Origin: BS750m-G4 sp964472195
GTDB lineage: Bacteria > Bacteroidota > Ignavibacteria > Tepidaquicellales > Tepidaquicellaceae
NCBI GenBank assembly: GCA_964472195.1
Contig: CAYYJH010000073.1
Coordinates: forward strand, 1 to 14,004
Reading direction: 5' to 3'
Length of the DNA stretch: 14,004 nt
The notes below the pieces were generated by a model that saw only the letters and a program-made list of their open reading frames with translations, was not told where the DNA came from and made no database searches. Shown here one piece after another: positions 5,940 through 12,803 of this stretch (position 1 is the stretch's first letter; every line of letters begins with the position of its first letter). Both the position numbers and the translations under genes were made by a program.

Positions 5940-7979
5940 ATGTCAGTATCATCTATAAACTCACAAAAACAAAAAACTTCTCTCGTAACTTTAGTTGGAC
6001 CACCAAATTCCGGCAAGACTTCATTATATAATTTACTCAGCGGCGCAAAAGCTAAAACGGTAAACTATCCGGGTTCTACGATTGAATATTCACTATCACG
6101 ATTTCTAAAACATTTTAATGTTAAAGCAGCACTCATCGATTCTCCTGGTATAGTAAGCCTTATGCCGGATTCACCGGAAGAAAAACTTTCTATTGATTAC
6201 CTGTTCTCACATCCTAAATACGGTTCTCCTGATTTAATTGTTATCACAGTTGATGCTTCCCAGCTATCCAGGCACCTTTTTCTGGTTGAGCAAATCATCG
6301 ATACAAATGCGAAAGTAATAGTTGCTCTAACAATGCTCGATTTGTTAAATAAAAAAGGGTATGACATTTCAATTAATAGATTAAGACAGTTATTGAAATG
6401 TGATGTAATTCCAGTTAACGGGAGAAATGGAAAAGGATTAGATAATTTAGTTGAATCAATTAAAAGTAATCTAAAGAACAAAAACTCGAAAATAAAATAT
6501 AAATATAATGAAAATGTTTATGGTTCAAAATTAGTTGATATTTATAAAACGACTGAATTTATTGAAACTGAAGCTCTCTTCCCAATTAGAGAAGGAGTAA
6601 TGCAAAAGAACGATGACAGGGATTTACTTCGTGATGAACTCAAAACAAAAAGTGATATAATCAAAATCAAACCAGATAAAAGAACTTTGAAGCTTGATAA
6701 ACTATTATTAAATAAATACTGGGGTATATTAATTTTCCTATTGATTATGACGTCGGTTTTCACATCAATCTTTTGGCTTGCTGCTCCTCTTATGGATCTT
6801 GTTGATTTAATATTTACTACACTTTCTGAAAATGTCACAACTTTTATCGGCGAGACATGGTTCAGCAATTTACTATCCAATGGTATTATTACAGGTGTTG
6901 GTTCTGTTCTAATCTTCATTCCACAAATCATGATTCTTTTTTTATTACTCGGCTTTTTAGAGGACACAGGTTACTTAGCTCGAGGTGCAATGCTGGTTGA
7001 TAGACCACTTTCTAAAATCGGATTAAACGGCAAATCATTTGTTCCGATGTTATCAGGGTTTGCATGTGCAATACCGGCTATTTTGACAACAAGAACAATC
7101 AAAAATAAAAAAGAACGCTTTCTTACTATTTTTATCATACCGTTAATGAGTTGTAGTGCTAGACTTCCCGTCTATGCTTTGCTTCTTGCTTTCCTTTTAC
7201 ACGGTTCACCTTTTTTAAGCGGGATAACACTTGCCTTAATTTATTTATTCAGCATTACAAGTTCATTAATCATTGCTGGAATAATTAATAAATATCAATC
7301 TAAGATAATTAAAGTGAAAGACAGTTCTTCATTTATTTTAGAGCTTCCTACATACAGGTTTCCAAATTTTAAAAATGTTATTCGGAATACACGTACAAAT
7401 ACGAATCACTATGTGAAAAGAGCTGGTCCGATTATAATAGTATTTTCATTAGTAATCTGGTCTCTCACTTATTTTCCTAATAGTAATCCTGTGATTACTA
7501 ATTCGGATAACCTTTCTGAAAAAAAAGTCCTTGAGCTGAAATCATCCGAACGACTTACGAATTCTTATGCTTCAATGATTGGAAATTTTATAGAACCCGT
7601 TATGAAACCATTAGGCATGGATTGGAGAATTGGTGTTTCTATTATAACAACGTTTGCTGCGAGAGAAGTTTTTGTTAGTTCGCTGGCAATGATATTCAAA
7701 GTTACTGATACAGGAGGAGATTTAAGAACATCGATTGTCGATGCTATGAAAAATGCAAAAATAAAAAATACTAATGAAAGACTTTTCACAACCTCAACCG
7801 TTATTGGTTTAATTGTATTTTTCGTCTTTGCTTTACAATGTATTTCGACAATAGCCGTATCGAAAAAAGAAACAGGTGGGTGGCGATTGCCAATTCTTCA
7901 GCTTGTTATCTTTACTTCATTGGCATATATCTTAACATTCATTACGGTTAACGGGTTAAAACTTTTTGGAGTAGAATAA
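5940..7979 (+). CDS. feoB: FeoB, ferrous iron transporter with N-terminal G domain
   Basis: FeoB imports Fe2+ across the inner membrane using an N-terminal GTPase domain, a helical GDI-like linker and a polytopic membrane domain. In the 679 residues, G1 is GPPNSGKTS (20-28), G2 lies in NYPGST (42-47) and G3 is DSPG (67-70). G4, normally NMxD, reads TMLD (131-134), losing the guanine-contacting Asn. The membrane part starts near residue 260 and carries the conserved segments GYLARGAM (344-351), GKSFVPMLSGFACAIPAI (364-381), MSCSARLPVY (403-412), FAAREVFVSSLA (572-583) and ALQCISTIAV (631-640). The length is slightly below the roughly 700-770 common in the family, mainly because of a short C-terminus. 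It is the second gene of feoAB. Its TAA (7977-7979) is one base from the end of the converging ychF, with no terminator between them. Confidence 0.95.
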   Translation: MSVSSINSQKQKTSLVTLVGPPNSGKTSLYNLLSGAKAKTVNYPGSTIEYSLSRFLKHFNVKAALIDSPGIVSLMPDSPEEKLSIDYLFSHPKYGSPDLIVITVDASQLSRHLFLVEQIIDTNAKVIVALTMLDLLNKKGYDISINRLRQLLKCDVIPVNGRNGKGLDNLVESIKSNLKNKNSKIKYKYNENVYGSKLVDIYKTTEFIETEALFPIREGVMQKNDDRDLLRDELKTKSDIIKIKPDKRTLKLDKLLLNKYWGILIFLLIMTSVFTSIFWLAAPLMDLVDLIFTTLSENVTTFIGETWFSNLLSNGIITGVGSVLIFIPQIMILFLLLGFLEDTGYLARGAMLVDRPLSKIGLNGKSFVPMLSGFACAIPAILTTRTIKNKKERFLTIFIIPLMSCSARLPVYALLLAFLLHGSPFLSGITLALIYLFSITSSLIIAGIINKYQSKIIKVKDSSSFILELPTYRFPNFKNVIRNTRTNTNHYVKRAGPIIIVFSLVIWSLTYFPNSNPVITNSDNLSEKKVLELKSSERLTNSYASMIGNFIEPVMKPLGMDWRIGVSIITTFAAREVFVSSLAMIFKVTDTGGDLRTSIVDAMKNAKIKNTNERLFTTSTVIGLIVFFVFALQCISTIAVSKKETGGWRLPILQLVIFTSLAYILTFITVNGLKLFGVE

Positions 7980-7980
7980 A

Positions 7981-9084
7981 TTAGACATTGAATTTATAAA
8001 AAACGATTTCCCCATCTTTTATAGTATAATCCTTGCCTTCAACCGATATTAAACCTTTTTCTCTGAGAGCATGTTCAGATTTATGCTTAATAAGGTCTTC
8101 ATACTTTATTATTTCAGCTCTAATAAATCCTTTTTCGAAATCCGTGTGTATTTTTCCTGCTGCTTGAATTGTTTTGAATCCATCCGGAATTGTTCTCGAA
8201 TGTAATTCATTTTTATTTGCAGTGAAAAATGTTATCAGGTTAAGCAACGAGTAACCTTCTTTAATCAGTCGGTTTAATCCTGATTCCTCTAAACCCATCT
8301 CTTTAAGAAAATCATATCGTTCTTTTTCATCTTCTAAGGATGCAATTTCAAATTCCATTTCAACAGAGAGAATTAGAAATTTAGCGTTCTCTTTTTCTGC
8401 TGTCTCTTTAACAATGTTTGAGTACTCATTTCCGTTTATACTTGTATCGTCAACATTAGAAACGTATAGTATCGGTTTATCTGTTAACAAATCTAACCCG
8501 CTGATTAATTTTTTTTCATCCTCATGAAGTGCATTGATAAAATATTTAGCTAATCTTGATGATGATAGATGGTTATTTAACTTTTCTAAAAGATCTAATT
8601 CGGCTATTGCTGATTTATTCCCTACCCTTACGCTCTTCTTTACCTTCTCAATTCTTTTTCCCAGAGTTTCAATATCTTTTAGTATTAACTCTGTCTCGAC
8701 GATTTCGATGTCATTCACTGGATCAATATCCTCACTTATATGAGTGATATTCTCATCTTCAAAACACCTTACGATATGAATGATTGCATCAACCTCTCTT
8801 ATATGTGATAAAAATTGATTCCCAAGACCTTCCCCCTTGGAAGCACCTTTTACCAATCCTGCTATATCAACAAAATCTATGGTGCTTGGAACAACTTTTT
8901 TAGGATTATATATTTCAGTCAACAATTCTAATCTTTTATCAGGTACAATAACGGTTCCGAAGTTTGGCTCGATTGTACAAAAAGGATAATTGGACGCTTC
9001 TGCTTTTTGTGAAGACGTTAGAGCATTAAACAAAGTTGATTTTCCTACATTAGGTAAACCAACTATACCACAACGAAATGACAT
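7981..9084 (-). CDS. ychF: Redox-/ribosome-associated P-loop ATPase/GTPase YchF (OLA1 type)
   Basis: YchF is a universal Obg-related P-loop NTPase that binds ribosomes and, in studied members, prefers ATP. It affects stress responses and translation initiation. The 367 residues match the family (about 363). Visible are G1 GLPNVGKST (9-17), the switch I region NYPFCTIEPN (32-41), G3 DIAGLVKGASKGEGLGNQF (73-91) and G4 NVDD (210-213), in place of the NKxD of true GTPases, as is typical for YchF. A C-terminal TGS domain (about 283-364) includes LNLITFFTA (281-289) and IHTDFEKGFIRAEII (312-326). A helical insertion spans about 130-200. The ATG at 9082-9084 gives the usual MSFRCGIVGLPN start. It follows the kinase-like gene by 19 bases on the same strand, so the two are probably one transcript. 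Its 3' end meets the 3' end of feoB. Confidence 0.96.
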   Translation of the reverse strand: MSFRCGIVGLPNVGKSTLFNALTSSQKAEASNYPFCTIEPNFGTVIVPDKRLELLTEIYNPKKVVPSTIDFVDIAGLVKGASKGEGLGNQFLSHIREVDAIIHIVRCFEDENITHISEDIDPVNDIEIVETELILKDIETLGKRIEKVKKSVRVGNKSAIAELDLLEKLNNHLSSSRLAKYFINALHEDEKKLISGLDLLTDKPILYVSNVDDTSINGNEYSNIVKETAEKENAKFLILSVEMEFEIASLEDEKERYDFLKEMGLEESGLNRLIKEGYSLLNLITFFTANKNELHSRTIPDGFKTIQAAGKIHTDFEKGFIRAEIIKYEDLIKHKSEHALREKGLISVEGKDYTIKDGEIVFYKFNV

Positions 9085-9103
9085 ATCGAATTATTTAGGT
9101 TTA

Positions 9104-9730
9104 TTAAATAAATAATTTAAAAGCACCCGTATATACCAATCCAAAAAAAATAGGTATAACAATATTATCATCAAAACGTAAAGGAATTAATTCAATCAAT
9201 GTTGTTAAAAAAACCGCAGCAAATCCTATGTAGTATTCAAATACATCATTGGAAACTTTTGGTGTGAGTAAAATTACAAGTAAACCAGTAATTAGAAATG
9301 CAGCACTTCCTTCAATTGTTTTATTCTTTATATGAATTCTTCCATACTGTTTTCCGATAATTGCTGCTGCTGTATCACAAATAATCATTACAAATATTGC
9401 TGTTATTGCTATCTCTTTTTGAAATAATAGAACACATGCTAATATAGAAATTGTAAATGTTGTACCACCGGTAAACAAGTGTGTTTCTTTCTTAGTTTCA
9501 TGATGCCTTAGGACCGCACTTAAACATTTATTGAAAATATTTTCGATAAGTTTTGAATACCGTTTCCCGATATCAAGGAATAATAAAAAGAATACAGCAA
9601 TAGATAAAATTATAACTGTAATGCTCTTATTTGTAAAATAATAAAAAAGTGGAATAATCGAAGAAGAAAGGTGAATTCCTTTTCTCAGCAGCTCGTTTTT
9701 CAAACTAATTTTATTACCAACGTCTTCCAA
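9104..9730 (-). CDS. Dolichol/phytol-kinase-like CTP-dependent membrane kinase family protein
   Basis: This 208-residue, strongly hydrophobic protein has about six membrane segments. Its pattern is that of the CTP-dependent lipid-alcohol kinase family (Sec59 dolichol kinase, VTE5/6 phytol kinase): ELLRKGIHL (13-21, the RK-x-x-H element), HLFTGGTTF (84-92), CDTAAAIIGKQYGR (118-131, the acidic nucleotide-binding loop), IEGSAAF (139-145) and IELIPLRFDDNIVIP (179-193). Bacterial members are poorly characterised. The substrate could be a polyprenol, a phytol-like alcohol or diacylglycerol, and I cannot choose. The start is uncertain: TTG at 9728-9730 gives MEDVGNKISL, while TTG at residue 10 is an alternative; no ATG or Shine-Dalgarno is near. 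The 5' end lies only 7 bases beyond the T tract of the ftsH terminator, so expression may depend on readthrough or an upstream promoter. ychF follows after 19 bases. Confidence 0.82.
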   Translation of the reverse strand: MEDVGNKISLKNELLRKGIHLSSSIIPLFYYFTNKSITVIILSIAVFFLLFLDIGKRYSKLIENIFNKCLSAVLRHHETKKETHLFTGGTTFTISILACVLLFQKEIAITAIFVMIICDTAAAIIGKQYGRIHIKNKTIEGSAAFLITGLLVILLTPKVSNDVFEYYIGFAAVFLTTLIELIPLRFDDNIVIPIFFGLVYTGAFKLFI

Positions 9731-9737
9731 TTCGAAT

Positions 9738-9764
9738 AAAAAAAGCGAGTTGTTATCTCGCTTT
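9738..9764 (-). terminator. Rho-independent terminator after ftsH
   Basis: On the - strand AAAGCGAG (9764-9757) pairs perfectly with CTCGCTTT (9749-9742) around a 7-nt loop and continues into a run of T residues (plus-strand A7 at 9738-9744). It lies 29 bases after the ftsH stop and 7 bases before the TTG start of the next gene, so it could also act as an attenuator between ftsH and the downstream pair. Confidence 0.85.
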
Positions 9765-9793
9765 AATATTAATTCTTATTTACAATTGAATAA

Positions 9794-11818
9794 TTAATTT
9801 GCAAGTGCAATGTCATTTTGTACAACCGGAGATTTTTTCTTAGTTTTCTTTTTTTTCTTCACAGATTCTTTGGAATTTTCATCATCTTCGGATTCCTTTT
9901 CCATAGGTGGTAATTCTTCACCCTTCATTATTTTAGCAATCTCCTCTGAATCTAAAATTTCCCTATCAAGCAAGTATAACGAAAGTTTATGAAGAATTTC
10001 TATGTTCTCGTTTAATATATTTTCAGCTTTACTAATGCCTGCTTCAACTATCTTTTTTGTTTCTTCGTCTATAAGTATCTGAGTTGTTTCACTATAATTC
10101 TTATGCTCATGAATTTCTTTACCTAAGAATACTTCTTCAGATTTATTTCCGTATGCAACTGGTCCGAGTTTTTCACTCATACCATATTCACACACCATCT
10201 TTCTTGCAAGGGAAGTTGCTCTAACAATATCATTACTTGCACCTGTTGTGTATTCATTGAAAATCATTTTCTCTGCTACCCTGCCTCCCATCATGTAAGC
10301 AATCATTGCTTCGAGATATTCTTTAGAATATGTATGCTTTTCATCAATAGGCAGGTAAGTAGTCACACCTAATGCCCTTCCTCTCGGAATAATTGTTACT
10401 TTATGAACCGGATCAGCTTCAGGGAGCATTTTAGCAACTAACACATGACCTGATTCGTGATAAGCTGTTGTCTTCTTTTCTTTATCAGATATTATCAAAC
10501 TTTTTCTTTCCGTACCCATCAATACTTTATCCTTAGCATCTTCCATTTCATGCATACTAACAGCATCTAAGTTTCTTCTTGCTGCTAAGAGTGCAGCCTC
10601 GTTAACAAGATTTGCTAAATCAGCACCTGAAAATCCAGGAGTTCCTTTAGCGATAATATCTATTTTGATATCATCGGATAAAGGTATATTCCTTGTATGT
10701 ACCTTTAAAATACCTTCCCTACCTTTTACGTCAGGTCTGTCAACAACAACCTGCCTGTCGAATCTGCCAGGTCTAAGCAATGCCGGGTCGAGAATATCAG
10801 GTCTGTTTGTGGCTGAAATTATTATTACTCCGCTGTTTTGTTCGAATCCATCCATTTCAATGAGCAGTTGGTTCAGTGTTTGTTCCCTTTCATCGTGCCC
10901 ACCGCCTAATCCTGCGCCTCTATGTCTTCCAACTGCATCTATTTCATCAATAAATATTATACATGGAGCGTTTTTCTTCCCTTGTTCAAAAAGGTCTCGA
11001 ACACGTGATGCTCCTACACCGACAAACATTTCAACAAAATCTGCACCGCTTATTGAGAAGAAAGGAACTCCAGATTCACCTGCAACTGCACGAGCAAGTA
11101 ATGTCTTTCCAGTTCCCGGAGGTCCTAATAACAAAACACCTCTTGGGATTTTACCACCTAATTTCTGGAATTTAGCAGGTGTTTTTAGAAATTCGATTAT
11201 TTCAGATAACTCTTCCTTAGCTTCGTCAGCGCCGGCTACGTCTCTGAATGTAACTTTTATTGCAGTTTCACTCAACATCTTTGCCTTAGATTTACCGAAT
11301 GAAAAGATTCCTCTCGTTCCTCCACCACCGGACTGCATTCTTCTCATAATAACTATCCAGAATACAATTATCAATATCCAGGGCAGTGCTCCTAAAAGAG
11401 GACCTAACCAGCCACCATCATCTTTCTCTACAGAAAAACTTACACCGTTGTCGCTCCATGTTTTGATTACATTGTCATCAATATTAGTATAAGGAAGAAA
11501 GATACTAAACTTTTCAACAACAACTGGTCTGCCTTTTATGTCAATTGTTTCTGGTGCTTTCAATGTTCCGAAAAATTCATAATTATCTTCGGATTTCTTA
11601 ATTAATGCGTTTGAGATTTTTTTATCTAAAAGGAATTTCTGATACTGGTCAAAGGTGACTTCAGTATATTTACCATCAGAACCTTTTGTATAAATCATTA
11701 TTAGAAAAAAAGCAATAAGTATTGCACTCCATCCTAAAACTATTTTAAATACTCTGTTCCAGTTGAAGTCTTCGTTTTTTTTATTCTGCTTATCCTTATT
11801 ATTTTGGTTTTGGTTCAT
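9794..11818 (-). CDS. ftsH: ATP-dependent zinc metalloprotease FtsH
   Basis: FtsH is a membrane-anchored hexameric AAA+ protease that removes misassembled membrane proteins and short-lived regulators. The 674 residues carry a charged, Asn/Lys-rich N-terminus and membrane segment 1 (about 24-43). A periplasmic domain (about 45-140) and membrane segment 2 (about 143-158) follow, then a Gly-rich linker (163-167). The AAA module has Walker A GPPGTGKT (232-239), pore loop MFVG (264-267), Walker B IIFIDEID (287-294) and the second region of homology TNRPDILDPALLRPGRFDR (337-355, arginine fingers R349 and R352). The protease has zinc site HESGH (454-458) with probable third ligand D530 in GASND. The tail (about 640-674) is acidic then Lys-rich, with five consecutive lysines. 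The ATG at 11816-11818 lacks a Shine-Dalgarno. hpt lies 22 bases upstream on the same strand, the common hpt-ftsH arrangement, and a strong terminator follows. Confidence 0.97.
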   Translation of the reverse strand: MNQNQNNKDKQNKKNEDFNWNRVFKIVLGWSAILIAFFLIMIYTKGSDGKYTEVTFDQYQKFLLDKKISNALIKKSEDNYEFFGTLKAPETIDIKGRPVVVEKFSIFLPYTNIDDNVIKTWSDNGVSFSVEKDDGGWLGPLLGALPWILIIVFWIVIMRRMQSGGGGTRGIFSFGKSKAKMLSETAIKVTFRDVAGADEAKEELSEIIEFLKTPAKFQKLGGKIPRGVLLLGPPGTGKTLLARAVAGESGVPFFSISGADFVEMFVGVGASRVRDLFEQGKKNAPCIIFIDEIDAVGRHRGAGLGGGHDEREQTLNQLLIEMDGFEQNSGVIIISATNRPDILDPALLRPGRFDRQVVVDRPDVKGREGILKVHTRNIPLSDDIKIDIIAKGTPGFSGADLANLVNEAALLAARRNLDAVSMHEMEDAKDKVLMGTERKSLIISDKEKKTTAYHESGHVLVAKMLPEADPVHKVTIIPRGRALGVTTYLPIDEKHTYSKEYLEAMIAYMMGGRVAEKMIFNEYTTGASNDIVRATSLARKMVCEYGMSEKLGPVAYGNKSEEVFLGKEIHEHKNYSETTQILIDEETKKIVEAGISKAENILNENIEILHKLSLYLLDREILDSEEIAKIMKGEELPPMEKESEDDENSKESVKKKKKTKKKSPVVQNDIALAN

Positions 11819-11840
11819 TATTATTCTTAGTCTTTATAAG

Positions 11841-12368
11841 CTATAACATGTATATGCTTTTTAAATTCCTGTATTTCTGTGCGTAATCAAGACCATATCC
11901 CACCACAAATTTATTTTCTATCTTAAAGCCTATATAATCAATTTCGAAATCTAATTTTACAGTTTCTTCTTTGTACAATAAAGTAACGATTCTAAGTGAA
12001 CTCGGATTATGTTTTTCAATTAATGTTTTCATATATTTAATCGATAAACCTGAATCTATTATATCTTCAACAATAATTACATCCTGCCCTGCAATCTCAC
12101 AATTTAATTCTTTCAATAACGTAATAGAACCTGAAGAGATTTGACTGTCACCGTAACTGGATAGTTTTAAAAAATCAATTTCACAATCAATATTAATTTC
12201 GCGAATAAGATCCGATAAAAATACAACTGCCCCGTTCAGCACACCAATAAAAATCGGTGACTTTCCTGCATAATCCCGGTTTATCATTTCGGCAATCTCC
12301 TTTACCCTCTTGGATATTTGAGATTCATCAATGTAGATTTCTAATTTATTTGCTTCTGCTTCTGCCAA
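11841..12368 (-). CDS. hpt: Hypoxanthine(-guanine) phosphoribosyltransferase
   Basis: HPRT joins hypoxanthine or guanine to PRPP, giving IMP or GMP plus pyrophosphate, in cytosolic purine salvage. The 175 residues match bacterial HPRTs. Key parts are the pyrophosphate loop GVLNGAVVFLSDL (42-54), the mobile loop start LSSYGD (69-74), PRPP-binding loop VIIVEDIIDSGLS (97-109, acidic pair E101/D102) and the base-binding segment KFVVGYGLDYAQKYRNL (153-169). Most HPRTs have Lys at the LNG position; Asn is what I recall from Bacteroidetes enzymes. The start is TTG at 12366-12368, and an in-frame TAA four codons upstream excludes a longer form. ftsH follows after 22 bases, so they are likely one operon. 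The tilS gene that often precedes hpt-ftsH is absent; rpsU and its terminator stand there instead. Confidence 0.94.
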   Translation of the reverse strand: MAEAEANKLEIYIDESQISKRVKEIAEMINRDYAGKSPIFIGVLNGAVVFLSDLIREINIDCEIDFLKLSSYGDSQISSGSITLLKELNCEIAGQDVIIVEDIIDSGLSIKYMKTLIEKHNPSSLRIVTLLYKEETVKLDFEIDYIGFKIENKFVVGYGLDYAQKYRNLKSIYML

Positions 12369-12449
12369 TGGCTGATATTAAATTAATTTTATTTAATAAT
12401 TACAACATGTACTCTCGTAAAGTTACCGATTTTATAAAGAAATAAAACT

Positions 12450-12489
12450 AAAAAACCCACGAGAGTCATTAAACTCCTGTGGGTTTTTT
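12450..12489 (-). terminator. Strong hairpin terminator after rpsU
   Basis: AAAAACCCAC (12451-12460) pairs with GTGGGTTTTT (12479-12488), and the stem continues inward through one G-T pair, one mismatch and four more pairs (GAGT with ACTC) around a 6-nt loop. Both sides are flanked by A/T tracts, so it would work on either strand. It lies 16 bases past the rpsU stop and separates rpsU from hpt-ftsH. Confidence 0.88.
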
Positions 12490-12505
12490 ATAATTGCTAA
12501 TCTGA

Positions 12506-12703
12506 TTAATTATTTTCTTCTTCCATGATTCTCTTGTTTTTTCTTATAGCTCTTTCTTTAAGCATTTTCCTCTCAACTGATGGTTTTACAAAATACTGTC
12601 TTCTTCTGAATTCCTTTAATATTCCAGATTTCTCATATTTCTTCTTGAATCTTTTAAGAGCTTTATCTACAGATTCACGATCCTGTATTAATACTTTAAT
12701 CAA
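12506..12703 (-). CDS. rpsU: 30S ribosomal protein bS21
   Basis: bS21 is a small basic protein of the 30S platform, next to the anti-Shine-Dalgarno end of 16S rRNA. The 65 residues match: SVDKALKRFKKKYEKSGIL (11-29), EFRRRQYFVKPSVERK (31-46) and a basic C-terminal helix KMLKERAIRKNKRIMEEE (46-63). The start is TTG at 12701-12703, chosen because it gives the family N-terminus MIKVLIQDRESVDKA and sits 8 bases after GAGG of a strong Shine-Dalgarno. The gene appears to be its own unit: a promoter at 12736-12766, a leader of about 27 nt and a terminator at 12450-12489. In Flavobacteria, bS21 is reported to help hide the anti-Shine-Dalgarno, and rpsU keeps a strong Shine-Dalgarno for feedback control; the same may apply here. 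Confidence 0.95.
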   Translation of the reverse strand: MIKVLIQDRESVDKALKRFKKKYEKSGILKEFRRRQYFVKPSVERKMLKERAIRKNKRIMEEENN

Positions 12704-12710
12704 TTAAACT

Positions 12711-12719
12711 ACCTCTTCC
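12711..12719 (-). promoter_or_regulatory. rpsU: Strong Shine-Dalgarno of rpsU
   Basis: On the - strand the leader reads GGAAGAGGT, with GAGG at plus positions 12712-12715, 8 bases before the TTG start. No other complete gene in the window has a comparable site, which makes this one unusual and decides the TTG as start. Confidence 0.8.
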
Positions 12720-12735
12720 TTTTTATTTAAGATAT

Positions 12736-12766
12736 GCAAGATAATGATTTTACGTATATAATTCAA
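12736..12766 (-). promoter_or_regulatory. rpsU: Candidate Bacteroidetes-type promoter for rpsU
   Basis: On the - strand TTG (12766-12764), a 20-base spacer and TATCTTGC (12743-12736) repeat the TTG-N20-TAnnTTG layout seen before feoA. Transcription would start about 27 nt before the rpsU start codon. It lies in the 100-base gap between the TPR gene and rpsU. Confidence 0.5.
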
Positions 12767-12803
12767 TGTTGAACATTTAAACAATCCTGAAAACGTAAAC
12801 TAA

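Noticed and set aside
10665..11492. Open frame of 275 codons on the + strand inside ftsH
   Set aside because: It is antisense to the most conserved AAA module of ftsH, its translation shows no family pattern, and it is an open-frame shadow of the real gene.
12257..12445. Small + strand frame overlapping the hpt start region
   Set aside because: It overlaps the conserved HPRT N-terminus in antisense and has no recognisable product or initiation site.
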